Source of the DNA: Merluccius polli
Taxonomy: Eukaryota > Chordata > Actinopteri > Gadiformes > Merlucciidae
Reading direction: 5' to 3'
Length of the DNA stretch: 64,000 nt
Assembly (NCBI GenBank): GCA_030340625.1
Contig: JAOPHQ010001991.1
Location: 461,501-525,500 of the forward strand
Positions within the stretch are counted from its first letter, which is position 1; each line of letters opens with the position of its first letter. Shown here in pieces: positions 56,701 to 58,327 of this stretch. Position numbers and translations under genes: made by a program. Under the pieces are notes generated by a model. That model was not told where the DNA came from. It worked only from the letters and a program-made list of their open reading frames with translations, and did no database searches.

Positions 56701-58327
56701 TAGCGACTAATTTCCCTGACGTTTAAAGGGAAGTTTTTTAAATGACTAGTGGACTATTGTAAAAGTAAGAATTTCCTTGAATAGAGTGAAATTTTCCATT
56801 GGTCTCTCTTTTAAGTAGCCAGTCCTTCACCCACAGACATTTAGCCTATTTAGGTCATAGTTTTTCCTCCAGCATATCAATAAGCATTAATGCACCGATA
56901 GTTCTCTGCCTATTCTCCAGGACAGCTATTAAAGGGGTAGTTCGGAATTTTGGATATAGGACCTCATTTCCAAGTCAGCCAGTGTGTTATTTATCATTGG
57001 AGACATTTTCAACAAATTTCATGCAGTCCTTCTAGTTGCACAGTTCACTGGTGCTAAGCTAGCGCAAGTCAACGGTAACGACTAGCCTGCCAATAGAAAC
57101 AGTCTTACCCACTCCACAGCACACCCAAGGCAAATCAATTATAACGCCAGACTATCTTTTTAAATGTGTGTTGATAAAATAATGTTAGAAATACAACCAA
57201 CCTTGCATGGCATTGCATTTTGAGGAACTTTTGAGTGTCTCAGCAGCAGCATTATACTTCCTGGTAGTAGGCTATGGCAGCGGCGGAGTGATATTACCTA
57301 GGTTACCGGCTCTATAATAGTTTGTTTACCTGCCGCTGTCATTGCTCCGAACTGCACTTAACTTGCACAACTAACCTGTGCAAAGTAAAATTCCGCTGCT
57401 GCTGAGAAACTAGTCCCTCAAACTGCGATGATTCATGCAATGCGAGGTTGGTTTTATTTCTAACATTATTCTATCAACACAGACATTTACATCGATAGTG
57501 TGGTGTTATAATTGATTTGCCTTGGGTGTACTGTGGAGTGGGTAAGACTGTTTTTATTGGCAGGCTAGTCGTTACCGTTGACTTGCGCTAGCTTAGCACT
57601 TGATACTTGATAGCTGGTTTACAGCCTCACCTGGCTGTAAACCATTAGACTCTGGGGCTGGGTGAGGCTGCACACCTGTGGTGCATGAGCAATCATGGCA
57701 CCCGGGATAAACCAGCTATCAAAACACTCTCAACAGAGAACCACTGTCATGGCAGCATGCACCATCTCTCGGCTTTTAACATCTTGCAATCTCCAATAAA
57801 TGGATGTACAAATCAACCTGCAATCTTCGTGTGTCGGAGGGCCCCCGAAAAGCCACTTGTGGCATGTGGCAGAAGTCAACTACCACATTGTTTCATGCAA
57901 TTTGCAACCTGCAACTAGTTGCGTTAAAGTTTCACTGTGTGAAGCCAGCCTTATGGATGATTCTGTCAATCCAATACTTTAATCTGAGGATACACAACAT
58001 CATTTTCTTTTCTTTTTTGCCTAGCCGTTTACAGAGCTAGGCTACATATATATAGAATAATCAAATGTTAGTTTACTGTAAAAAGATAAAAATTATGATT
58101 TAAGTATGAGCAAAAAACTAACAAAACCATACAACGTTCTCAGTTTAAAGGCATTGTTAAAGAGCATTACCATTGATGACTTTGCATGATGTGAAGTAGC
58201 GTTTGAAGACGTCTATATCTAAGGCAGCACTGGACAGAAGGAGCTTCAATCTGGGAATCTTCTGCACCACCTCTTTTAATTTAGTCAGCATGAAGTCTGT
58301 GAGCCCATCCCGCTCATGTACCTCATC
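2540..58327 (-). CDS. ythdc2: ythdc2, 3'-5' RNA helicase / YTH-domain m6A reader (central part, 13 exons)
   Basis: Seen: 13 exons on the minus strand, all with GT/AG borders and compatible phases, joining into 1413 nt (471 codons) without a stop. In order they encode helicase motif II (DEVHERD), motif III (SSA), a linker, two ankyrin repeats (VDYRHSKTSATTLMMAAG, NGWTALDWAKHF), LPGYDEIVALRDRIL, LHSNMQ, motif V (STSIAETSITINDVV) and motif VI (QRMGRAGRC), then the start of the winged-helix/HA2 part. Ankyrin repeats inserted between the two RecA lobes of a DEAH helicase are diagnostic of YTHDC2. Known: the family has about 1,400 residues with R3H, helicase, OB and YTH domains. It is cytoplasmic, works with MEIOC and XRN1, and is needed for meiotic progression in the germ line. 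The R3H/Walker A exons and the OB/YTH exons fall outside the window. Introns reach 18 kb and are full of transposons. I see no lesion. Confidence 0.95.
3540..3743 (-). pseudogene. RecQ-like helicase N-terminal fragment
   Basis: A 67-codon reading frame. After an N-terminal MSMGETTLFVRKQQ it contains SISSLKEEQIMAMKGLLDGK, then DVFALL. This is the RecQ motif 0/Q-motif and approach to Walker A (expected LPTGxGKS follows). The next residues are LRHMVR-stop. A missing base near 3560 would give LPT, so the Walker A is frameshifted and the remaining helicase is absent. Fish genomes hold many intron-poor RecQ-like copies of this type. It lies in the intron between the motif VI exon and the HA2 exon of ythdc2. 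Confidence 0.55.
3750..4316. repeat. Low-complexity intron with short tandem repeats
   Basis: 4085-4255 holds irregular repeats of TAACATACT- and GAGCTCTGGCA-like units. 4255-4296 is an 11-bp tandem (AAAAGTGCACC, about 4 copies) ending right at the ythdc2 donor at 4316. 3770-3925 resembles a MITE end (GTCTCACAAGGCTAA). No coding signal. Confidence 0.5.
4317..4422 (-). CDS. ythdc2: ythdc2 exon, second half of motif VI (arginine finger)
   Basis: 106 nt. Completes QRMGRAGRCKPG with GRCKPGMYFCLYSQVQFENM and ends VPQLQRMPLQ. The two arginines of motif VI act in ATP hydrolysis. Confidence 0.96.
4583..4650 (-). CDS. ythdc2: ythdc2 exon, first half of motif VI
   Basis: 68 nt, phase 0 to 2. Reads KSFESMPQMIWISKASALQR, then MGR with the Arg split by the intron. 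Acceptor ATATAG, donor GTGACT. Confidence 0.94.
4746..4817 (-). CDS. ythdc2: ythdc2 exon, helicase motif V
   Basis: 72 nt, phase 0 to 0. Reads ILSTSIAETSITINDVVFVI, then DSGK. The (N/S)IAETS(I/L)TI element is motif V of DEAH helicases, which contacts RNA and ATP. Confidence 0.96.
5050..5076. repeat. (TA)n microsatellite, left of hAT element
   Basis: Uninterrupted AT dinucleotides directly abutting the CAGAGGCG terminus of the element at 5077. Confidence 0.9.
5077..5741. mobile_element. Non-autonomous hAT-like element inserted in (TA)n
   Basis: Left end CAGAGGCGATTTCTC, then GGGAAGCTCAGCTTCCCC. The right end, read inward on the minus strand, is CGGTGGCGGCTGCTGG, then GAGGGGAAGC. The imperfect terminal inverted repeats span about 33 bp. 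No transposase. The TA repeat on both sides is the target or its duplication, so the exact TSD cannot be read. Confidence 0.6.
5742..5816. repeat. (TA)n microsatellite with CG interruptions
   Basis: TA dinucleotides with two embedded ACGT steps; right side of the hAT insertion site. Confidence 0.9.
6149..6539 (+). mobile_element. Solo LTR (copy 1), 4-bp TSD AGGT
   Basis: Starts TGTTGAGAATAAATAATAAC and ends CAATGAACACACCACA. It is flanked by AGGT at 6145-6148 and 6540-6543. Contains an AATAAA signal at about 6480. 391 bp, no internal region. It matches the minus-strand element at 11308-11676 over most of its length. A 4-bp TSD fits Ty3/gypsy-type integrases, but no pol of this family is seen, so class is inferred. 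Confidence 0.85.
6796..6845. repeat. Perfect 23-bp hairpin with TGAT loop
   Basis: Arm 6796-6818 (GCCGACTGCTATCGACATTA then ATG) and its exact reverse complement at 6823-6845, loop TGAT. No element end or tail nearby explains it. Confidence 0.9.
7171..9429 (-). pseudogene. L2 ORF2 (endonuclease-RT) pseudogene
   Basis: Largest open piece 9429-8356 (357 codons): endonuclease end (GHTLDIVITHGL, AISDHYCIFF), linker, and the first RT block to KTAIVKPLLKK. Frameshifts then divide the RT. 7968-7723 carries FHSYADDTQLYIS (catalytic YADD). 7673-7171 carries the thumb and C-terminus (LLDPDLNFESHISNLTKT; LDYCNALLSGLPKHAINKLQ; LNGLAPEYLSDML). A deletion or frameshift lies near 8000-8360. Needs the missing N-terminal endonuclease half, which lies upstream with stops. 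Confidence 0.85.
9750..9793. repeat. Perfect 19-bp hairpin inside L2 copy 1
   Basis: Arm AAGGTATTATTCCTTAGTG at 9750-9768, loop ATCGAA, exact complement at 9775-9793. The second L2 copy in the window lacks this doubling, so it arose locally. Confidence 0.85.
9882..10049. mobile_element. hAT MITE of the TATCGG type inside L2
   Basis: Ends AGGGGTGCACAATAA and TTATCGTGCATCCCTA. The body is rich in TTATCGGTTATCGGTATCGG. Comparison with the other L2 copy shows this stretch is an insertion. TSD is blurred. Confidence 0.65.
10545..11307 (-). pseudogene. L2 ORF1 remnant (SGNH-hydrolase-like)
   Basis: 10745-10545 reads GACVSDILEQLPTAQHPECT, then WLIVHVGSNDTRKQQSE and LKGDFRSL, the catalytic block III (GxND) of the esterase-like ORF1 of L2/CR1 LINEs. 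11093-10797 is a proline/alanine-rich N-terminal part (LLLAPVEVLHLSNKFHPLEQ). The solo LTR at 11308-11676 interrupts the 5' side. Confidence 0.65.
11308..11676 (-). mobile_element. Solo LTR (copy 2), 4-bp TSD CTAA, inserted in L2
   Basis: Read on the minus strand it starts TGTTGAGAATAAATAATAAC and ends CATCACTACA, flanked by CTAA at 11304-11307 and 11677-11680. Same family as the LTR at 6149 but inverted. It carries a variant internal segment with GGGGGTCGC/GCGACCCCC and repeated CCGGACAGATGCC units in place of the AATAAA region of copy 1. Removing it rejoins the L2 5' region. Confidence 0.85.
12091..13100. other. Intron without a recognisable gene
   Basis: AT-rich single-copy-looking sequence with pieces resembling hAT ends (ATTCGATTCAAATTAATCG at about 12270; GGGTCAGGTCTCGCATCC at about 12569). 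Nothing bounded and no coding signal. Confidence 0.4.
13103..13470 (+). pseudogene. THAP-domain gene relic
   Basis: MVNYCVCASCTNSSLSGHRV, then HTFPNRRRNGASF, shows the N-terminal C2 part and the HTFP of a THAP finger. A +1 shifted frame then gives RRWDFSAASVTKNAIV, then RGAHFR. The third zinc ligand of the C2CH set is Arg rather than Cys; the His remains. A third frame gives LTAGAVPSAHTAAS, typical of the segment after THAP. At least two frameshifts, so not functional. THAP fingers occur in host genes and in P/Kolobok-type transposases; which one this was cannot be told. Confidence 0.6.
14627..16150 (+). CDS. LINE ORF, endonuclease half and start of RT (frameshifted)
   Basis: 507 codons. Residues about 35-240 form an APE-like endonuclease: ILQLNVEGLTDSK, ILLQETHRTT (catalytic Glu), IYASDFNCRHEGW (Asp), NPDLAFASVG, and SQHRPSLI at the catalytic His. 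A linker then leads to the RT entry KSAKSPGPDNICPELV. After LRQQ the frame is lost: the next codons should read KIWRKALIVAIPKP, which continue in the frame of the 16257-17720 ORF. A short indel at about 16103 explains this. It nicks target DNA for target-primed reverse transcription. Confidence 0.88.
   Translation: MPRTSRICKPRAPSRAGAQRQSGRRTGGTTAAGLQPRILQLNVEGLTDSKIPVIEHLANTTQAMVILLQETHRTTAAGLAITNFTLVASILSRRHGLATLVHNNLSWTLADRSPDDSDIEWLRVDVGDTKIVNVYKPPSSRLTPVSIPVFNPPCIYASDFNCRHEGWGYNTNSLDGETLADWAVNNSFTLLYDPKGPNSFYSARWDTKTNPDLAFASVGAGNQLPDRRVLGKFPRSQHRPSLISVPDLVTSVPSGPMKRWNFRKANWKLFRLHTNKSTRCLPPPDTANVDEAYQDFCKALTSAAKKSIPRGRRNNYKPCWDGECENLYKAFLRAPIGPESSSAATALLDILGRKKQQRWQEAVNSIDFSHSSRIAWSTLNNLTGRSGHSPRTCPVSANTIASQLVKNGVYGKKDRESTQLVRQEVSDLWRVPTPSDENISGDFTPEEFIAALQHTKSAKSPGPDNICPELVLHAAPALKSWLRVFLSSCLRQQNLEESPNSRDPKAE
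16257..17720 (+). CDS. LINE ORF, reverse transcriptase half
   Basis: 487 codons; the true reading frame extends upstream to about 16105 (SYRPISLLCVPFKILERLL). RT blocks: EQAGFRRGKSTVDQV, VFVDLTAAYDTVWH (first Asp), NGVPQGSVLAPLLYNIYTHD, KYAYADDLALLHT (catalytic YADD intact), TYLGVTLD. The C-terminus has CECGAEEQTADHIILSC, the CxC...H...C finger typical of Jockey/I-group LINEs. No internal stop. Only the single frameshift separates it from the endonuclease half. Confidence 0.9.
   Translation: MLPQEQAGFRRGKSTVDQVTLLTQDIEDCFEAKKKAGAVFVDLTAAYDTVWHRGLTCKLLRLLPDKHMVKMIMELVWNRSFTLTTSSGEKSRLRRLKNGVPQGSVLAPLLYNIYTHDLPATVSRKYAYADDLALLHTAGDWQALEGTLSQDMETLVAYLHKWRLKLSEAKTVSTAFHLCNREAKRELEVEVRLPDESSLALSFCAEPTYLGVTLDRSLTFRQHLSSVRKKLNTRVSLLRRLVGTGWGAGAKTLRTAALALVYSAGEYCAPVWCRSAHIKNIDIPINEALRIVTGCLRPTPVGQLPILAGIQPAELRRQGAVARLAGRAIMEPNHLLHERLLVPTESEPRLRSRRPFVPAAQQLLQQCYNYNTSAARWADHQWSMELGNMTPRLRDFIPDASSPTGFSLPRVAWVRLNRLRTGVGRFRSTMHRWGLALDAACECGAEEQTADHIILSCPIYRAPNGIRGLADLDDSSVTWLLDVCPDI
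18639..20630. other. Intron; small diverged duplication, no gene
   Basis: AT-rich. 19660-19760 and 19800-19930 are two diverged tandem copies (each with GAAGCAGTT/GAAGCACTATG, then GGCRATGTGT and CAAAAACRCA). 20036 and 20092 carry inverted CCAACTCTGATT/AATCAGAGTTGG. 18944-19030 gives a short frame (NVPASAAVPADPEWEEEEAF) of unknown origin. Otherwise nothing. Confidence 0.4.
20640..22078 (+). pseudogene. Rex1 reverse transcriptase pseudogene
   Basis: Pieces: TRTAPGPDGVSPSLLPECLC-stop, LNDYRPIALTSVVMKSFERL, then VLFVDFSSAFNTIVPD, STGAPQGCVLSPLPFSLYTN and LLKFADNTTVIGLI. The catalytic box is FADN rather than FADD. Frameshifts move the reading to GSTISQDLKWSPNIDTVIKK and QDL-stop, then ADPSHPGHNLFQLLPSGRRY. 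A tandem doubling of ATCACAGGCCCCCTACCGGG at about 21009-21048 interrupts the RT. Confidence 0.85.
22178..22240. repeat. (TA)n in Rex1 3' UTR
   Basis: Pure TA dinucleotides, about 60 bp. Confidence 0.95.
22461..22990 (+). pseudogene. LINE endonuclease fragment (L2-like)
   Basis: Reads GYICKPRPSRRGGGLTVLFN, then FEFLAFKACCSMTVILIYRP and LLLLGVLNINIDI. These are endonuclease blocks GGGLAVL, YRPP and LLGDFNIH with D/F replaced. It directly abuts the Rex1 3' end; nothing of an RT follows. Confidence 0.65.
23069..23156 (-). CDS. ythdc2: ythdc2 exon, LHSNMQ motif of RecA lobe 2
   Basis: 88 nt, phase 2 to 0. Reads YQLFTLHSNMQTLDQKKVMK, then NSPEGVRKL. Donor GTAAAT. The next intron downstream is 18.25 kb, the longest seen here. 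Confidence 0.95.
23279..23482. mobile_element. MITE end (GGGTGGGACGATAC type) with (TA)n
   Basis: GGGTGGGACGATACACTCAA opens a sequence repeatedly seen in fish genomes. The other end is lost. An A run and (TA)n follow at 23449-23480. Class not determined. Confidence 0.35.
23645..23962 (-). pseudogene. LINE C-terminus and 3' end fragment
   Basis: Minus strand: HHEFELLPTGSRFRVSARMT and KALYGLLCPYCHWHLK-stop, the E-LLPSGRRYR C-terminus of L2/Rex-type RTs, followed by a UTR ending GAACAATAAAGAACTGAGGT. 5' truncated, abutting the next MITE. Confidence 0.6.
23968..24507. mobile_element. piggyBac-like MITE with TTAA duplication
   Basis: TTAA at 23964-23967 and 24508-24511. Inverted ends share TTTTTGAAGTGGGGTTGTATG, then AGGTA...AGTCAGTGT. 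Internal AAAGGAAAGGGCTGTCTGAC also occurs at about 60259, so there are two copies here. It ends 20 nt from a ythdc2 exon. Confidence 0.65.
24527..24623 (-). CDS. ythdc2: ythdc2 exon, start of RecA lobe 2
   Basis: 97 nt. Reads GAVLIFLPGYDEIVALRDRI, then LHDDRRFADYPER. LIFLPG is helicase motif IV. Its 3' part lies next to a TTAA-flanked MITE that ends 20 nt away. Confidence 0.96.
25073..26152 (-). pseudogene. hAT transposase fragment (ZBED-like) with one end
   Basis: 26065-25559 encodes VVVMTVDNVSNMDVSAKRLD, then LKLGCFAHTLNLAAQK, then KTRWTSLLLMVERFHEQYPA and EFIKEGP: the DxxxNM and CxAHxLNL blocks of the hAT DDE domain. Further fragments run to about 25240 in shifted frames (LPILKKLKNHFTVQ, KVWTDLSRRYR). 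25073-25130 (AAGGGTGCTCCGCTCGATCA, then GCCACCGATC) looks like the left end. The 5' part was cut off where a Rex1 tail begins at about 26153. No intact copy. Confidence 0.75.
26153..26597 (+). mobile_element. Rex1 3' fragment
   Basis: HIIRSAEKVIGCNLPSLQDL, then RRAGKIVADPSQRNPH, is the RT C-terminus of Rex1. It is followed by a C21+ tract (26306-26328), a UTR, and the end ACAATAAATGATTCTGATTC. 5' truncated into the hAT relic. Confidence 0.75.
26768..27754. mobile_element. hAT MITE (AGTCGACTA type), diverged 8-bp TSD
   Basis: Ends TAGGGCTGCCCCCGACTAAA and, inverted, TAGGGTTGCCCCCTAATAGT. Flanks TACTAAGC and CAATAAGC match at 6 of 8. Inside: a short TTAGGG-like run (27221-27255) and a duplicated GTTCACACCTGGCRTTARSATGCGTCT at 27269 and 27333. 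A second copy lies at 61605-62286. Confidence 0.75.
27755..28820. other. Intron, no gene recognised
   Basis: AT-rich, no long frames, no bounded repeat. It may include decayed BEL/Pao flank near its right end. Confidence 0.4.
28827..29108 (-). pseudogene. BEL/Pao-like retrotransposon relic (integrase N-terminal region)
   Basis: Reads CKQPAIFPKDHQLVALILRK, then IHEYTRTRRKESYALYIVPK and ILDSQRQ. It aligns by eye with the segment P-I-(I/L)-P-x-x-H...L-I-x-x-x-H-E...L...K-Y-W-I before and within the HHCC zinc finger of BEL/Pao integrase. Only the first zinc His is retained. A short, eroded match, so tentative. Confidence 0.4.
29590..30846. other. Intron around the hAT MITE; unknown repeat
   Basis: 29590-29714 continues at 30117-30400 once the MITE is removed; this ~400-bp stretch (CTTGGGCAGAGGGAGAGG at about 29637; CTCAGGTATCCCCATTGAAG at about 30172) looks like part of an unnamed dispersed repeat. 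30600-30800 shows nothing. Confidence 0.3.
29715..30108. mobile_element. hAT MITE with G-rich minisatellite, TSD CCTAGCGT
   Basis: Ends CAGGGCCGTGCAGAG and, inverted, CAGGCATGTGCAGAG. Flanked by CCTAGCGT at 29707-29714 and 30109-30116, an exact 8-bp duplication. The interior holds about five units of GGATTTCTGTTGCGCGATTG, then TTGAGCG, then a G tract of 7 to >20. The long proline-rich frames across it are artefacts of the G/C tracts. Confidence 0.88.
31732..32085. repeat. 'GTTCTCATCCC' foldback unit with TTAGGG-like array (left arm)
   Basis: Same unit as at 53108-53532: GTTCTCATCCCAACTCGTAA, then repeated GTCTACAGCGTCCGC/GGACGCTGTAGACTCTGC and a (GGGTTA)n-like run at 31935-31970. Confidence 0.75.
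32177..33033. mobile_element. hAT-like element in the spacer (CAGTGTTTCCCA ends)
   Basis: Ends CAGTGTTTCCCACAGAATC and, inverted, CAGTGTTTCCCATACATTG. TSD not clear. It contains a second, nested end (AAGAGGACGTCTGGTCACCC, then TA) at 32622-32643. No transposase. Confidence 0.6.
33231..33575. repeat. 'GTTCTCATCCC' foldback unit (right arm)
   Basis: Inverted counterpart of the unit at 31732. Carries the CCCTAA-like run at 33290-33350 and the paired CTGTAGACTCTGC segments. Confidence 0.75.
33913..34796. mobile_element. hAT element, exact TSD GTCAGAAC, inserted in the right arm
   Basis: Ends TAGGGCTGTCAACGAATATT and, inverted, TAGGGCTGTCAAAATTGCTC. GTCAGAAC at 33905-33912 and 34797-34804. The left arm has the empty site. 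Inside, CGATTGCCGCGGACCCGCCA, then GCAACGGACCCGC, is present twice (34367 and 34474). No transposase. Confidence 0.93.
35722..36538. mobile_element. piggyBac-like MITE, TSD TTAA
   Basis: Perfect termini AGGGACACTAAGTAGTTTTT and complement, flanked by TTAA at 35718-35721 and 36539-36542. Holds a nested hAT MITE at 35922-36122. No transposase. Confidence 0.9.
35922..36122. mobile_element. 201-bp hAT MITE, TSD GGTACGTT, CG-rich
   Basis: Ends CAGTG/CACTG, flanked by GGTACGTT at 35914-35921 and 36123-36130. Body: G17 run, then two copies of CGGACCTACGACCG beside G tracts and GCGCGATCGTAACCCACC. Two further GTGCCGGTACGC repeats follow. Confidence 0.88.
36771..36893. repeat. 55-bp near-perfect hairpin, 13-nt loop
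   Basis: Arm 36771-36825 (starts ATCTTTGGAATCAGCAGTCT) pairs with 36839-36893 with one mismatch. A smaller perfect hairpin (AGCAGTTATG/CATAACTGCT) lies just upstream at 36736-36760. Confidence 0.93.
37364..37527 (-). CDS. ythdc2: ythdc2 exon, acidic/helical linker into helicase lobe 2
   Basis: 164 nt. Reads DGHPESLMEPLRNIELSTWD and ends NLDLIINLLHHISLSSEDG, with donor GTGAGT. The MNLDLI..LL motif precedes the second RecA lobe in the family. Confidence 0.94.
37976..38041 (-). CDS. ythdc2: ythdc2 exon, ankyrin repeat 2
   Basis: 66 nt, phase 2 to 2. Its first base completes the Trp of NGW, giving TALDWAKHFKQKVAEDLLKS. It is separated from ankyrin repeat 1 by a 12.6-kb intron containing an L2 LINE and gypsy and hAT remains. 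Confidence 0.94.
39040..40023. mobile_element. Harbinger MITE, TSD TAA, inside L2 copy 2
   Basis: Ends CTGTGCGTTCACACCAAAAG and, inverted, CTGTGCGTTCACACCGAAAG, continuing CGCACAAAGAGG. TAA at 39037-39039 and 40024-40026. The other L2 copy reads GGTCTAAGGATTG across the empty site, which proves the boundaries. 984 bp, no transposase. Confidence 0.95.
40413..40874. mobile_element. Solo LTR-like insertion, TSD ACCTC, inside L2 copy 2
   Basis: 462 bp starting TGTAGGAGCC and ending TTGATCCTATA, with inverted TGTAGGA/TCCTATA. ACCTC at 40408-40412 and 40875-40879; L2 copy 1 has a single ACCTC here. A TG start and 5-bp TSD fit an LTR; the usual CA end is TA. Family unknown. Confidence 0.75.
40875..42560 (+). 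pseudogene. L2 copy 2 RT pseudogene
   Basis: 41203-41679 reads PTTFFKTVFNCLEKEVLAIV, then NNFRPISNLPFLSKILWKLV and LLDLSTAFDTVDYDTL (catalytic Asp). After a deletion, 41790-41960 has HSYADDTQLY in another frame (nt CTATGCCGATGATACACAAC), then LLDPDLNFESHISNLTKTAF at 41998. Stops and shifts throughout. Confidence 0.8.
44922..45592. mobile_element. MITE with GGCTACATCCACA ends
   Basis: Left GGCTACATCCACATTACTGC, right (inverted) GGCACACATCCACAATACTA; interior symmetrical (CGTTTTAAAACG-like steps, GTGTGGACGG). Probably hAT. A second partial copy lies at 59279-59460. Confidence 0.6.
45637..46184 (+). mobile_element. hAT element with BED-finger coding remnant, near-exact TSD
   Basis: Ends TAGGGATGCACCGATTTATC and, inverted, TAGGGATGCACCGATGCCAA. 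Flanks ATTTCTGT and GTTTCTGT match 7 of 8. Inside, shifted frames give VWEYFTVSEKDQRYVVCK, the W-x-x-F...C of a BED finger, so it derives from an autonomous ZBED-type hAT by internal deletion. Confidence 0.85.
47647..48595 (+). mobile_element. hAT element with BED zinc-finger exon
   Basis: Left GGGATGTCACAAGAACCGAT; right end GGTATCGTGTTCCC, with CGGTACC/GGTATCG arrays near both. At 47895-48050: SRVWKYFAFEVDDQGLKIES, then CKRCHRAF and HLKDRHPDVFK, a full BED finger (CxxC...HxxxxH). An ATG frame (MATAATAPPRLVEKNN) precedes it, one frameshift off. No DDE domain. Confidence 0.75.
49140..49620. mobile_element. 481-bp hAT MITE, exact TSD CTTATTAG
   Basis: Ends CAGGGCTGCACATAACTTTT and, inverted, CAGGGGTGCACATAACTGGT. 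CTTATTAG at 49132-49139 and 49621-49628. Contains a G24 tract at about 49270-49293. Confidence 0.93.
49645..49866. repeat. Purine-rich minisatellite (18-bp and 9-bp units)
   Basis: About a dozen units of GAGCAGGAGAGCAGAGTG with G/A variants, fully homopurine on one strand except for C and T at fixed points. The open frames on both strands through it are repeat artefacts. Confidence 0.95.
50624..50750 (-). CDS. ythdc2: ythdc2 exon, ankyrin repeat 1
   Basis: 127 nt, phase 1 to 2. Reads VDYRHSKTSATTLMMAAGQG, then LNLGARINLTDSNGW. The A-T-x-L-M-x-A-A-x-x-G-F core is the ankyrin signature specific to YTHDC2 among DEAH helicases. Confidence 0.96.
50854..50983 (-). CDS. ythdc2: ythdc2 exon just before the ankyrin repeats
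   Basis: 130 nt, phase 0 to 1. Starts DATEGPSFDLQKEADACFFN and ends NLILNKNLS. It is separated by only about 100 nt from the next exon. Acceptor TTGTAG, donor GTATGT. Confidence 0.93.
50992..52050. other. Intron, no gene recognised
   Basis: AT-rich. A MITE-like fragment at about 51340-51720 ends GGTCTCACAAGACCAAAAT and resembles 3830-3925. Nothing else. Confidence 0.35.
52059..52168 (-). CDS. ythdc2: ythdc2 exon, inter-lobe linker
   Basis: 110 nt. Reads EDKHGLLAKWCETLKDDSQL and on to GVVGVTKL, with donor GTAAAC. Placed by phase (1 to 0) and by its position between the two flanking ythdc2 exons. The linker is poorly conserved, so similarity alone is weak here. Confidence 0.85.
52177..52200. 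repeat. (CA)n microsatellite
   Basis: About 11 CA units, 9 nt beyond the acceptor side of a ythdc2 exon. Confidence 0.9.
52338..52384. repeat. (TA)n microsatellite
   Basis: Pure TA, abutting the hAT end at 52385. The same repeat resumes at 53708. Confidence 0.95.
52385..53707. mobile_element. hAT element in (TA)n, with nested insertions
   Basis: Ends TAGGGCTGTCAATCGATTAA and, inverted, TAAGGCTGTCAAAGTTAACG; subterminal ATTAATCG and GTTAATNNCG arrays. ATATATAT on both sides. Inside: a MITE start (CAGGGGTGGACTGGCCATCG) at 52869, a CG-rich module at 52980-53070, and the foldback at 53108-53532. Confidence 0.8.
53108..53532. repeat. 'GTTCTCATCCC' foldback element, third copy
   Basis: GTTCTCATCCCAACTCGTAA at the left and its complement at the right end. 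Arms pair for about 180 nt through CGCGGGAGGG and GGGTTCTCATAAACCC. The centre holds CTAACCCTAACC-like repeats (53290-53320). Confidence 0.85.
53708..53761. repeat. (TA)n microsatellite
   Basis: Right-hand part of the TA tract interrupted by the hAT element. Confidence 0.95.
53867..53974 (-). CDS. ythdc2: ythdc2 exon, end of RecA lobe 1 and linker
   Basis: 108 nt, phase 1 to phase 1. Reads VQRRMFDVEQLFLEDIIKL. Of two tandem AG acceptors, only the upstream one (TACAG before TACAGAGG) keeps the frame with the DEVH exon. The donor is GTATCT. Confidence 0.9.
54550..54828 (-). mobile_element. tRNA-derived SINE, TSD AGGTCTGA
   Basis: Read on the minus strand: GGGCGGCAGTAGCTCAGTAG, then GTAGAGC (box A), and GGTTCGATCCCC (box B), the internal pol III promoter of a tRNA-like head. 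A body follows with CAAGCCACTGAACCCTGAAC and GGGTTAAATGCAGAG. AGGTCTGA at 54542-54549 and 54829-54836. Not a functional tRNA: no intact acceptor stem. Confidence 0.88.
54965..55031 (+). pseudogene. THAP-domain first exon captured in hAT
   Basis: MPVCCAAYGAVLTPDRVGLP, then FT, followed by a donor (ACAA/GTAAGA): the N-terminal part of a THAP finger in its usual exon form. The expected C-x-N pair after CCAAYG is replaced by GAV, so one zinc ligand is missing. Upstream 54885-54920 has CpG-rich CGTCGCCGCCATATTGG, promoter-like. No following THAP exon is seen. Confidence 0.5.
55805..56932. other. Intron, no gene recognised
   Basis: Short duplicated phrase AATTATGAGCGCCGC at 55925 and 55958; otherwise AT-rich unique-looking DNA. 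Confidence 0.4.
56933..57600. mobile_element. TTAA-type foldback element, right end lost
   Basis: TTAA at 56929-56932, then AGGGGTAGTTCGGAATTTT. Arms 57052-57180 and 57440-57600 are inverted (GCTAAGCTAGCGCAAGTCAA and complement; AGTCTTACCCACTCCACAG and complement). The right terminus is replaced by unrelated sequence at about 57601. Confidence 0.75.
57601..58170. other. Intron with a MITE-like palindrome
   Basis: 57608 TGATAGCTGGTTTACAGCC and 57705 GGATAAACCAGCTATCA are inverted, with GGCTGTAAACC copies between. No gene. Confidence 0.4.
58171..58327 (-). CDS. ythdc2: ythdc2 exon with DEVH box (motif II) and SSA motif (III)
   Basis: 157 nt. It opens right after an AG acceptor with GAT GAG GTA CAT (DEVHERDGLTDF). 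It continues through a helical stretch to LLLSSAALD and ends VIN plus one base before GTAATG. DEVH is the Walker B/ATPase motif, and SSA couples ATP hydrolysis to unwinding. Confidence 0.95.
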